This document shows positions 35,863 to 43,018 of a DNA stretch of 64,000 bases, piece by piece (within the stretch, counting starts at the first letter, position 1; every line of letters starts with the position of its first letter). Below the pieces are notes generated by a model. The model had not been told where the DNA came from and searched no databases. It was given only the letters and a program-made list of their open reading frames with translations. The stretch is taken from contig NZ_JAQZSM010000015.1 in NCBI RefSeq assembly GCF_028745735.1, positions 1 to 64,000 on the forward strand, given 5' to 3'. This stretch comes from Roseinatronobacter alkalisoli (GTDB taxonomy: Bacteria > Pseudomonadota > Alphaproteobacteria > Rhodobacterales > Rhodobacteraceae). Both the position numbers and the translations under genes were made by a program.

Positions 35863-36853
35863 GGCGCACCTCCTGCGTGGCGGGGTCATAGAGCCAGCAC
35901 GCGACCTGTCGTCCGCCTGCGCGGTCAATCAATTCGGGGCGTTGCGTGCGGCAGCGGTCGAACACATGCGGGCAACGCGGGTTGAACGCACATCCCTGCG
36001 GTATGGCGTTCAGGCGCGGCATGGAACCGGGGATCTGCGTCAGGCGGGGGGCGGTCTGCGTCAATGTCGGAATGGCCCCCATCAACCCTGCCGTATAGGG
36101 GTGTTCAGCCGCCTGAATGACATCGCGCACCGGGCCGATTTCGGCCACCCGACCGGCATAGAGTACTGCAACACGGTCGGCGGTTTCGGCAATCACCCCC
36201 ATATCATGGGTGATCAGCATGACAGAGGCGCCCCGTTCAGCGCAGATTTCCTTCAGCACATCGATGATCTGCGCCTGAACCGACACATCCAGCGCAGTGG
36301 TCGGTTCATCGGCAATCACCAGTTCCGGTTCTGCGGCCAGCGCCAGTGCAATCACCACCCGTTGACGCATGCCGCCCGAAAAATGATGCGGGTAATCATC
36401 AATCCGGCGCGCGGCAGCCGGAATGCCAACACGGTCCAGCAGCGCCACGGCGCGCGCGCGGGCCTCTTTCTCGGATACATCCATATGGGTGCGGATGGTT
36501 TCGATCAGCTGTTGTGCGACAGTATATAGCGGGTTCAGGCTGGTCAGCGGATCCTGAAACACCATACCGATACGGCGCCCGCGAATGCGGCGCATCTTTT
36601 CGGGGGCCAGGTTGTCGATACGTTCCCCCCGCAGCCGGATTTCCCCCCCGGCTATGCGCCCCGGTGGTTCCAGCAGGCCGATGATGGCCGCGCCGGTCAG
36701 CGATTTGCCCGCGCCGGATTCGCCCACCATGCCCAGAACCTCGCCCTTGGCAATGTCAAAGGACACATGATCCAGCGCGCGCAATGTGCCGCGCCGCGTG
36801 GGGAATTCCACGATCAGGTCACGAACGGAAAGCAGCGGTTCAGCCGTCATCAT
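35855..36853 (-). CDS. dipeptide/oligopeptide-type ABC transporter, ATP-binding protein (DppD/OppD type)
   Basis: Partner ATPase of the same importer. The protein has 332 residues. Walker A is MVGESGAGKSLTGAAIIGL (near 45), the signature PHHFSGGMRQRVVIALAL (near 155), Walker B LVIADEPTTALDVS (near 178), and the cysteine-bearing C-terminal extension IPQGCAFNPRCPHVFDRC. The ATG at 36853 overlaps the permease stop by one base (TGATG), so translation is coupled to it. Confidence 0.9.
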   Translation of the reverse strand: MMTAEPLLSVRDLIVEFPTRRGTLRALDHVSFDIAKGEVLGMVGESGAGKSLTGAAIIGLLEPPGRIAGGEIRLRGERIDNLAPEKMRRIRGRRIGMVFQDPLTSLNPLYTVAQQLIETIRTHMDVSEKEARARAVALLDRVGIPAAARRIDDYPHHFSGGMRQRVVIALALAAEPELVIADEPTTALDVSVQAQIIDVLKEICAERGASVMLITHDMGVIAETADRVAVLYAGRVAEIGPVRDVIQAAEHPYTAGLMGAIPTLTQTAPRLTQIPGSMPRLNAIPQGCAFNPRCPHVFDRCRTQRPELIDRAGGRQVACWLYDPATQEVRHD

Positions 36854-37794
36854 CAGCGCAACCTCGGGTTCAGGGCATCGCGCAGCCAGTCGCCCAGCAG
36901 ATTGACCGCCAGCGCCAGCGCAAGCAGCGTGATCGACGGGAACAGCAGAATCCACCATTCGCCGGAAAACAGGTATTGCTGGCCAATACGGATCAGCGTC
37001 CCAAGGCTGGGCTGCGTGGGGGGCACCCCCACCCCCAGAAATGACAGCGTGGCTTCGGCGATGATGGCCAGCGCCAGCCCGATTGTGGCAATCACCAGCA
37101 CCGGCCCCATGACATTGGGCAGAATATGACGCAGCAGGATTTTCACGGGATGCGCCCCGATCACGCGCGCGGCCTGCACATACTCCTTGTTTTTTTCCAC
37201 CATGGTCGCCCCGCGCACAACGCGGGCATATTGCACCCAGTCCGACAGGCCAATCGCCACGATCAGCACCCAGATCGCCATGATTTCGCGGTACGCGGGC
37301 GGGATGAAACCGCGCGCCACGCCGAAAATCAGCAGCGCCAGCAGAATGGACGGAAATGTCAGCTGGACATCGGCCACCCGCATCAGCAGGCTGTCCACCC
37401 AGCCGCCGCGATAGCCCGCGATCAGCCCCAGCGTAATGCCGAGTGTCATGGCGAACAGCACTGCTGCAAACCCCACGAACAGTGAAATCCGCGCGCCATA
37501 CAGAATGGTCGAAAACACATCGCGGCCCTGATTATCGGTGCCCAGCCAATAGACATTGCCGGTAAACGCATTGGGTTCCATGGGCGGGGTGAACCCGTCC
37601 ATCAGGTTCAGCGATGCGGGGTTGAACGGGTCATATGGCGCAATCAGCGGCGCAAATACCGCCGCAAGAATGATGATCAGCGACACCACTGCCGCGACCA
37701 CAGCGACAGGCGAATGGCGGAAGGAATAGGCAATGTCGCTGTCCCATGCGCCGGCAAATCTGCCAGGGGCGCGCGGTTTTTGCGTCTCATTCAT
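36853..37794 (-). CDS. dipeptide/oligopeptide-type ABC transporter, permease (DppC/OppC type)
   Basis: The protein has 313 residues. It has an N-terminal OppC-type segment (RHSPVAVVAAVVSLIIILAAVFAPLIAPYDPF) and the NVYWLGTDNQGRDVFSTILYGARISL signature. Five further membrane helices follow, and the ATPase-coupling EAA loop is EYVQAARVIGAHPVKILLRHILPNV (near 215). It pairs with the DppB-type permease 14 bp upstream. Confidence 0.92.
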   Translation of the reverse strand: MNETQKPRAPGRFAGAWDSDIAYSFRHSPVAVVAAVVSLIIILAAVFAPLIAPYDPFNPASLNLMDGFTPPMEPNAFTGNVYWLGTDNQGRDVFSTILYGARISLFVGFAAVLFAMTLGITLGLIAGYRGGWVDSLLMRVADVQLTFPSILLALLIFGVARGFIPPAYREIMAIWVLIVAIGLSDWVQYARVVRGATMVEKNKEYVQAARVIGAHPVKILLRHILPNVMGPVLVIATIGLALAIIAEATLSFLGVGVPPTQPSLGTLIRIGQQYLFSGEWWILLFPSITLLALALAVNLLGDWLRDALNPRLR

Positions 37795-37808
37795 GGCCTG
37801 TGCTCCTT

Positions 37809-38795
37809 TCAGTGGCCCGCGGCACTGCGGTCAAGCCGCAGGCGGGGGTCAACCAGATAATACAGCAGATCGACGATCAGGTTGATCACGACGAACACCA
37901 GCGCAATCAGCATCAGATAGGCCGCCATCACCGGCACATCGACAAAGCGGACCGAATTGATGAACAGCGCCCCCACACCCGGCCACTGGAACACGGTTTC
38001 CGTGATGATCGAAAACGCAATGATCGACCCCAGTTGCAGCCCGGTAATGGTGATAACCGGAACCAGCGTGTTTTTCAGCGCATGGCCGAAATTCACAGCG
38101 CGGTTTGACAGCCCCCGCGCGCGGGCGAATTTGATGTAATCGGCGCGCAGCACTTCCAGCATTTCAGCGCGCACAAGACGCATGATCAGGGTCATCTGAT
38201 ACAGGCCCAGCGTGATGGCAGGCAGGATCAGCGACATGCGCCCGCTTTCGGTCAGAAAACCAGTGCGCCACCCGCCCCCCACATGGACCACCTCGCCGCG
38301 CCCGAAGGACGGCAGCCACTGCAATTCAACCGCGAAAACCCAGATCAGCAGCACACCAATCAGAAATGTCGGCAGCGACACCCCGATCAGCGACACGGTC
38401 ATGATGGAACTGGACAGCCAGCCACCGCGCCGCAAGGCGGTATAGACGCCGAACCCCACCCCGAACAGAAACGCCGCAATCCCCGATACCAGCGCCAGTT
38501 CCAGCGTGGCTGGCAGGCGCGACAGGATCAGTTCCATCACCGGTTGTTGCAGCCGGTAGGAAATGCCGAAATCCCCCGACATTGCACGGGACACAAAGGT
38601 AAAGAACTGCACCACGAACGGGTCATTCAGGCCCAGCGCATCGCGCAGTTCCACGCGCTCTGCCAGGGTTGCTTCCTGCCCCAGCATCGACACGATCGGG
38701 TCGCCCACGAAGCGAAACAGCGAAAACGCCACCAACGCCACGGTCAGCATGACAATCACGGATTGCAGCACCCGTCGCAGGATGAAAGCAAGCAT
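37809..38795 (-). CDS. dipeptide/oligopeptide-type ABC transporter, permease (DppB/OppB type)
   Basis: The protein has 328 residues and six membrane helices. It begins MLAFILRRVLQSVIVMLTVALVAFSLFRFVGDPI, as OppB/DppB permeases do. GDFGISYRLQQPVMELILSRLPATLELAL and the EAA loop DYIKFARARGLSNRAVNFGHALKN (near 225) are typical. The ATG at 38795 has GGAGGG upstream. It is separated from the binding-protein gene by 206 bp containing a terminator and a family 2 repeat, which likely sets membrane components at lower expression than the binding protein. Confidence 0.92.
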   Translation of the reverse strand: MLAFILRRVLQSVIVMLTVALVAFSLFRFVGDPIVSMLGQEATLAERVELRDALGLNDPFVVQFFTFVSRAMSGDFGISYRLQQPVMELILSRLPATLELALVSGIAAFLFGVGFGVYTALRRGGWLSSSIMTVSLIGVSLPTFLIGVLLIWVFAVELQWLPSFGRGEVVHVGGGWRTGFLTESGRMSLILPAITLGLYQMTLIMRLVRAEMLEVLRADYIKFARARGLSNRAVNFGHALKNTLVPVITITGLQLGSIIAFSIITETVFQWPGVGALFINSVRFVDVPVMAAYLMLIALVFVVINLIVDLLYYLVDPRLRLDRSAAGH

Positions 38796-38844
38796 GGCAG
38801 AACCCTCCAGGCGGAACAAAGGTCAGCTTTGCTGAACTGGCGCA

Positions 38845-38945
38845 TGCCACGGGACAAAGCGGGAACCGGCTTTCCGCTTTCCGGACATGCGTTATCAATA
38901 GTTTAGAGCATGCGTGCGCGAATTCAAACCGACACGATGCGCGCG
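38845..38945 (-). repeat. family 2 intergenic repeat, inverted copy
   Basis: The minus strand reads CGCATCGTGTCGGTTTGAAT ... ACGCATGTCCGGAAAGCGG ... CCGGTTCCCGCTTTGTCCCG then GGCATGC, matching the copies at 24.65 and 48.2 kb throughout. This is the only copy inside an operon, between the substrate-binding protein and the first permease gene. Confidence 0.7.
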
Positions 38946-38955
38946 CTGTAAAGAA

Positions 38956-38985
38956 ACGCCCGCGTGGGGTAAATCACGCGGGCGT
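38956..38985 (-). terminator. terminator/attenuator after the ABC substrate-binding protein gene
   Basis: An 11-bp minus-strand stem ACGCCCGCGTG/CACGCGGGCGT with an 8-base loop is followed by TTTCTTT. It lies 16 bp past the stop of the binding-protein gene and before the permease genes, so it probably lets only part of the transcription through. Confidence 0.7.
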
Positions 38986-39001
38986 CTGATGCGGGCCGTG
39001 A

Positions 39002-40597
39002 TCAGTCGAAGGTCACGGTGGTCATATGCGGCTGGTTTTCAGGATGCACATCAAGGGTGATCCCGTCGCGCATGGCATAGGCCAGCATCTGGTTATGCAC
39101 GTTCAGGAAGATGCGGTCTTCCATCACCTGTTCCCAGATTTCCGCAATCACCGCGTCGCGCGCATCCAGATCGGTCATTGTCGCAATCGATTCGATCTTG
39201 GCATCCAGTTCGGGGTTGGAATAGCGGGTGCCGTTGAACGACCCGTAAGACCCTTCGCGCGTATGCACCAGGAAATCGAACACATACTGGCTGTCAAAGG
39301 TCGGAACCCCCCAGCCCAGCATGTAGAAATCGGTATCCCAGTTTTCGATCAGCGGGAAATGCAGCGAACGGGTCTGCGACACCAGATTGACACGGATATT
39401 GGCGCGCGCCAGCATCCCCACCAATGCTTGGCAGATTGCTTCATCGTTCAGATAGCGGTCATTGGGGCAGTTCAGGTCAACGGTAAACCCGTTCGGATAG
39501 CCCGCCTCGGCCACCAGTTCGGCAGCGCGTGCATAATCGGGTTCACCGAACGCATCCATTTCTTCGGTCCAGCCATTGACGAAGGGCGGCAAAGGCGCTG
39601 CGGATGGCTGCGATTCACCGCGCATCACCACCTGACGAATGGCGTTGCGGTCCAGCGACAAGGCCATCGCTTCGCGCACTTCGGGCTTGGCGAAGGGGTT
39701 ATCCTCGGCGTCGGACGTGGCCAGCTTGTCCGATGTCATGTCATAGCTGAAGAAAATGTTGCGGTTTTCCGGCCCGCGCACAACCTTGATGCCATCGGTC
39801 TGTTCCAGCCGTGCAATATCCTGCACCGGCACGTCCTGCACCACGTCAACTTCGCCCGACAGCAGGGCCGCAACACGGGTCGCAGCTTCGGAAATCGGGG
39901 TATAGATGATTTCGGTCACAGCGGGGGCGTCGCCCCAATGGCCGTCGAACACCTGCAGCACAGTGCGCACTTCGGGGTCGCGTTCCACCAGCATATAGGG
40001 ACCGGTGCCATTGGTGTTGCGCACCGAATAGGCTTCTTCACCGGCCGCAAAGTTGGGCGCGGTTTCAACGCCGTTTTCTTCGGCCCATGCTTTGGACATG
40101 ATGAATGTGTTGGTCAGGTTCTGCACATAAAGCGGCGCAGGGCCGGACAGACGCACATGGACGGTCGTGTCGTCAACAGCAGTCACTTCTTCCACTGCGG
40201 CATGCAGCGCGGACATGCCCGATGGCGGTGTACGCGCCCTGTCCAGCGAGAAGACGACATCTTCCGCTGTCATGGCAGTCCCGTCATGGAAGGTGACACC
40301 TTCGCGGATCTTGAATTCCCAGATCGTATCATCTTCTTCGCTGATACCCCATTCTGTCGCAAGGCGCGGGGTCAGCGTACCGTCAACCGACCGCCCGACC
40401 AGCGTTTCATAGATATGGTGGTTCAGCGTATGGGTCGGACCTTCGTTCTGGCTGTGCGGGTCCAGTGTCAGCGCATCGCCCACGCGCGCCCAGCGCAGCG
40501 TTTCGGCATTTGCAGCACCCGCGAAGGCCAGCGCAACAGCAGCGGCCCCCAGCATCAGACGTGCGCGAAGCCCGGTCTGGTTAAGATTTATCGACAT
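39002..40597 (-). CDS. peptide-type ABC transporter, periplasmic substrate-binding protein
   Basis: Family 5 solute-binding protein that captures the substrate for the importer. The protein has 531 residues, with a signal peptide (LMLGAAAVALAFAGAANAET, cleaved near 31). Family marks are ETLRWARVGDALTLDPHSQNEG, EFKIREGVTFHDGTAMTAEDVVFSLDR, NTNGTGPYMLVERDPE and KPEVREAMALSLDRNAIRQVV. AGGGAG precedes the ATG at 40597. The substrate is unknown; this family binds dipeptides, oligopeptides, nickel, haem or sugars. It is divergent from the acid-sugar kinase and GntR genes, which may hint at the substrate class. Confidence 0.92.
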   Translation of the reverse strand: MSINLNQTGLRARLMLGAAAVALAFAGAANAETLRWARVGDALTLDPHSQNEGPTHTLNHHIYETLVGRSVDGTLTPRLATEWGISEEDDTIWEFKIREGVTFHDGTAMTAEDVVFSLDRARTPPSGMSALHAAVEEVTAVDDTTVHVRLSGPAPLYVQNLTNTFIMSKAWAEENGVETAPNFAAGEEAYSVRNTNGTGPYMLVERDPEVRTVLQVFDGHWGDAPAVTEIIYTPISEAATRVAALLSGEVDVVQDVPVQDIARLEQTDGIKVVRGPENRNIFFSYDMTSDKLATSDAEDNPFAKPEVREAMALSLDRNAIRQVVMRGESQPSAAPLPPFVNGWTEEMDAFGEPDYARAAELVAEAGYPNGFTVDLNCPNDRYLNDEAICQALVGMLARANIRVNLVSQTRSLHFPLIENWDTDFYMLGWGVPTFDSQYVFDFLVHTREGSYGSFNGTRYSNPELDAKIESIATMTDLDARDAVIAEIWEQVMEDRIFLNVHNQMLAYAMRDGITLDVHPENQPHMTTVTFD

Positions 40598-40625
40598 AAC
40601 AATCTCCCTGTCATGAGGTGACATC

Positions 40626-40654
40626 CCGTTTCGGTGATTTGCACACCGTTTCGG
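40626..40654. promoter_or_regulatory. two direct repeats upstream of the ABC importer operon
   Basis: CCGTTTCGG occurs at 40626-40634 and again at 40646-40654, exactly 20 bp apart (two helical turns). They lie 29-57 bp upstream of the binding-protein start. The spacing suits a regulator bound on one face of the DNA. Confidence 0.35.
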
Positions 40655-40678
40655 GGACTGGGTAAAGGCTGGATAAGT

Positions 40679-40694
40679 TTGACCAAAGAGTCAA
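40679..40694. promoter_or_regulatory. candidate operator in the importer/kinase divergent region
   Basis: A perfect inverted repeat, TTGAC-CAAAGA-GTCAA, in the 309-bp divergent spacer at 40598-40906. It could serve either direction. The GntR protein encoded at 41968 is one possible binder. Confidence 0.35.
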
Positions 40695-40878
40695 TTCCAT
40701 ATCGCATTCCTGCACAGCTTCCCTATGGACAACTTCGCCCATCTGCCACTTGCTTTTGCAGCGCTGCACCGCAGCATACGCTGGGTTTCAGCCACCCGCG
40801 GGCGGCACACCCGTTGGCTGCGGCACCTGCGCTGCGGTTTCGTGACTTGCCATCGCGGGGGCAGGCAAATATACAAAA

Positions 40879-40892
40879 TTACATACTTGTAA
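40879..40892. promoter_or_regulatory. candidate GntR operator before the acid-sugar kinase gene
   Basis: A perfect inverted repeat, TTACA-TACT-TGTAA, 15 bp before the kinase ATG in an AT-rich stretch. The short TGTA/TACA half sites suit FadR-type GntR repressors. Autoregulation of the kinase-gntR operon is the simple reading. Confidence 0.4.
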
Positions 40893-40906
40893 ACCAAAGG
40901 GCAGGC

Positions 40907-41971
40907 ATGCAGCGTATCGCCATAATTGCGGATGATCTGACCGGCGCGCTTGACAGTGCCGCGGCATTTGCAATGCAGAATCTGACAACCCGTGTCGTGA
41001 CAGAAACCGCCGGTTTCATCGATGCGCTGCGCGATCCCGGCTTGCAGGTGGTCGCAGTGTCAACCGGCACCCGCGAAGGCACCGCCGACAATGCAACAGC
41101 CACAATCTGCATGATCGGTGCCAGCTTGCAGGAATTCGACGGGCTGGTGTTCAAGAAGGTCGACAGCCGGTTAAAAGGCCATGTCGCGGCTGAAATCGCG
41201 CAATTGCGCCGGTTCCGCCATGCCCCCCCACTGGCTTGTCCGGCAATTCCGCGCCTGAATCGTTTTGTCATTGACGGGGCGGTTACCGGCGCAGGCGTGC
41301 CCGTCCCCATTGATGTCGCAGGCCGCGTGGGCATTGCGCGCACCATCGTTGACGCAACCACCGACAGCGACATAGACGCCGCGCTGCCATCGCGGCTTGA
41401 CGACAACCTGTATATCGGGGCCGCCGGGCTGGCGGAAGCGCTTGCGCGCCGCCTGGCAGGCCAGTCACACTGCCCGCCCCTGCCGCCATTGCCGGTGCCG
41501 TTGCTGCTGGCCATCGGGTCGCGCGACCCGGTAACCCTGTCGCAGTTGGATGCCATGTCGCAGTCCGTGGTTGCCGCACCCGACGGCATTGTCCCATCTT
41601 TTGCGCTGCACCCGGTTACAGTTATACAAATGACGGAAAACACCCCCGATCTGGACCCGGGACTTGCCGCTGACAGTTTCGCCACCGGGATTGCCAGTGC
41701 CCTGCGCAATGGGCCGCGCAGCCTGTTTGCCTGTGGCGGGGAAACTGCGCAAGCCATCCTGAAACACCTTGGCATCGTGCGGCTTGACCTGCTGGGAGAG
41801 GTTCTGCCCGGCGTACCCCTGTCGCGCTGCGCGGATACGGGCTTGATTATTGTGACGAAATCGGGTGGCTTTGGAACAAGGGATCTGTTGAGCAACCTGA
41901 TTGCGCATGTGGATTCCCATCGCCCGACCACCACCCCGCCAGCCACAGCAAAGGCACGCCCGGACTCATGA
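40907..41971 (+). CDS. four-carbon acid sugar kinase family protein (DUF1537/OtnK type)
   Basis: Members phosphorylate four-carbon acid sugars such as D-threonate or 3-oxo-tetronate, or relatives. The protein has 354 residues, shorter than the usual ~420. The N-terminal domain is clear (AIIADDLTGALDSAAAFA, VVAVSTGTRE, FKKVDSRLKGHVAAEI), and the nucleotide-binding end is clear (SLFACGGETAQAILKHLGI, GEVLPGVPLSRC, IVTKSGGFGTRDLL). The middle linker is short. It overlaps the gntR start by 4 bp. No aldolase or PdxA2-type dehydrogenase lies next to it, so the pathway is incomplete here. Confidence 0.85.
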   Translation: MQRIAIIADDLTGALDSAAAFAMQNLTTRVVTETAGFIDALRDPGLQVVAVSTGTREGTADNATATICMIGASLQEFDGLVFKKVDSRLKGHVAAEIAQLRRFRHAPPLACPAIPRLNRFVIDGAVTGAGVPVPIDVAGRVGIARTIVDATTDSDIDAALPSRLDDNLYIGAAGLAEALARRLAGQSHCPPLPPLPVPLLLAIGSRDPVTLSQLDAMSQSVVAAPDGIVPSFALHPVTVIQMTENTPDLDPGLAADSFATGIASALRNGPRSLFACGGETAQAILKHLGIVRLDLLGEVLPGVPLSRCADTGLIIVTKSGGFGTRDLLSNLIAHVDSHRPTTTPPATAKARPDS

Positions 41972-42693
41972 AGGATGACAAACCACGCGCCCGCCCGCCC
42001 CTGAGCGAGAAGGTCTATCACCTTCTGCTGACGCGCATCACGAATGGCGACTATCAGGCCAATCAGAAACTTCCGACCGAAGCCGCGCTGTCGCTGGAAT
42101 TCGGGGTGTCGCGCCCTGTGCTGCGGGCGGCCATGGAACGGCTGCGCGAAGAAGGGCTGATTTATTCGCGCCAGGGCGCAGGCAGCTATGCGCGCATCCC
42201 GGTTTCTGCCGGTGTGGGGTATGCGCGGGTTGAAACGCTGGCCGATATCCAGCGCTGCTATGAATTCCGCATTCTGCTGGAATCAGAGGCCGCGAGTCTG
42301 GCAGCGCTGCGCCATAACACAGCCGCGCTGGCGGAAATCGACCGCGCCCTGCAGCTTTTGCAGGATGCAACAGGGTCGCTGCAACACCGCGAGGATGCTG
42401 ACTTCGCCTTTCACCTTGCCATCGGCAAGGCCGCCAACAACCAGTATTTCGACACCACCATGCGCGCCCTGCGCGCACATATCAATGTGGGTATGAAACT
42501 GCACGGACAGTCATTGATGAATGACGGCGCAAAAGGGCTGGAGGACGTGCTGGCCGAACATCGCGCCATTCGCGAAGCAGTGGCCGCGCGCGACCCGGAA
42601 GCAGCCGCGCACCAGATGCGCGCCCATCTGGAACATTCGCGCGACCGGCTGTTTGGCGGCGGTCTGATCGACCTGCGCCAGAGCGACAGTTAG
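41968..42693 (+). CDS. GntR-family transcriptional regulator (FadR/FCD subfamily)
   Basis: The protein has 241 residues. The winged helix-turn-helix (LLLTRITNGDYQANQKLPTEAALSLEFGVSRPVLRAAMERLREEGLIYSRQGAGSYA, about 18-75) is followed by an all-helical FCD domain (CYEFRILLESEAASLAALRH ... DADFAFHLAIGKAANNQYF ... EHRAIREAVAARDPEAAAHQMRAHLEHS). The FCD histidines and aspartate that usually hold a metal are present. Cotranscription with the acid-sugar kinase suggests it senses that substrate. Confidence 0.9.
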   Translation: MKDDKPRARPPLSEKVYHLLLTRITNGDYQANQKLPTEAALSLEFGVSRPVLRAAMERLREEGLIYSRQGAGSYARIPVSAGVGYARVETLADIQRCYEFRILLESEAASLAALRHNTAALAEIDRALQLLQDATGSLQHREDADFAFHLAIGKAANNQYFDTTMRALRAHINVGMKLHGQSLMNDGAKGLEDVLAEHRAIREAVAARDPEAAAHQMRAHLEHSRDRLFGGGLIDLRQSDS

Positions 42694-42749
42694 ATCACGT
42701 CCGGTTGCACGGGTGGCTGAATTCGGGGTAACGCGTGTATGTCGGGGCT

Positions 42750-42938
42750 TGTAGCCCGCGCTACCGGCGGGCCGGGGTCTGCCGGTCCCACGTGAAAGAA
42801 GTTCACTTTATGCAGGCGGCACAATCCAAAGCTCAAAGGCTTGGCTTGTCGCTGGCGTAACCGGCAGACCGCAGGACGGCCCGCCGGTAGCGCGGCGGCC
42901 TTGCGGCCTTTGCTCCGCGCGTTTGGGTGCGCGGCGGC
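42750..42938 (+). repeat. family 1 palindromic intergenic repeat, copy 6 (best-paired)
   Basis: Core AAGTTCACTTTATGCAGGCG at 42799-42818. The outer arms GCGCTACCGGCGGGCC (42759-42774) and GGCCCGCCGGTAGCGC (42878-42893) are exact reverse complements, and GGTCTGCCGGT faces ACCGGCAGACC inside them. A tail CTTTGCTCCGCGCG then TTGGGTGCG extends to about 42932, as in copy 1. It lies in the convergent gap between gntR and the second RND pump. Confidence 0.88.
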
Positions 42939-43018
42939 GCTGTTTTACACCAGCACCCCGCAAAGGGCATGTTCCAACCTGATCATCACGCGACACCCGA
43001 AACTGCCAGCACCCCGTG

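Noticed and set aside
39026-40621. 531-residue frame antisense to the ABC substrate-binding protein gene
   Set aside because: Shadow of a well-supported gene with signal peptide and family motifs on the other strand.
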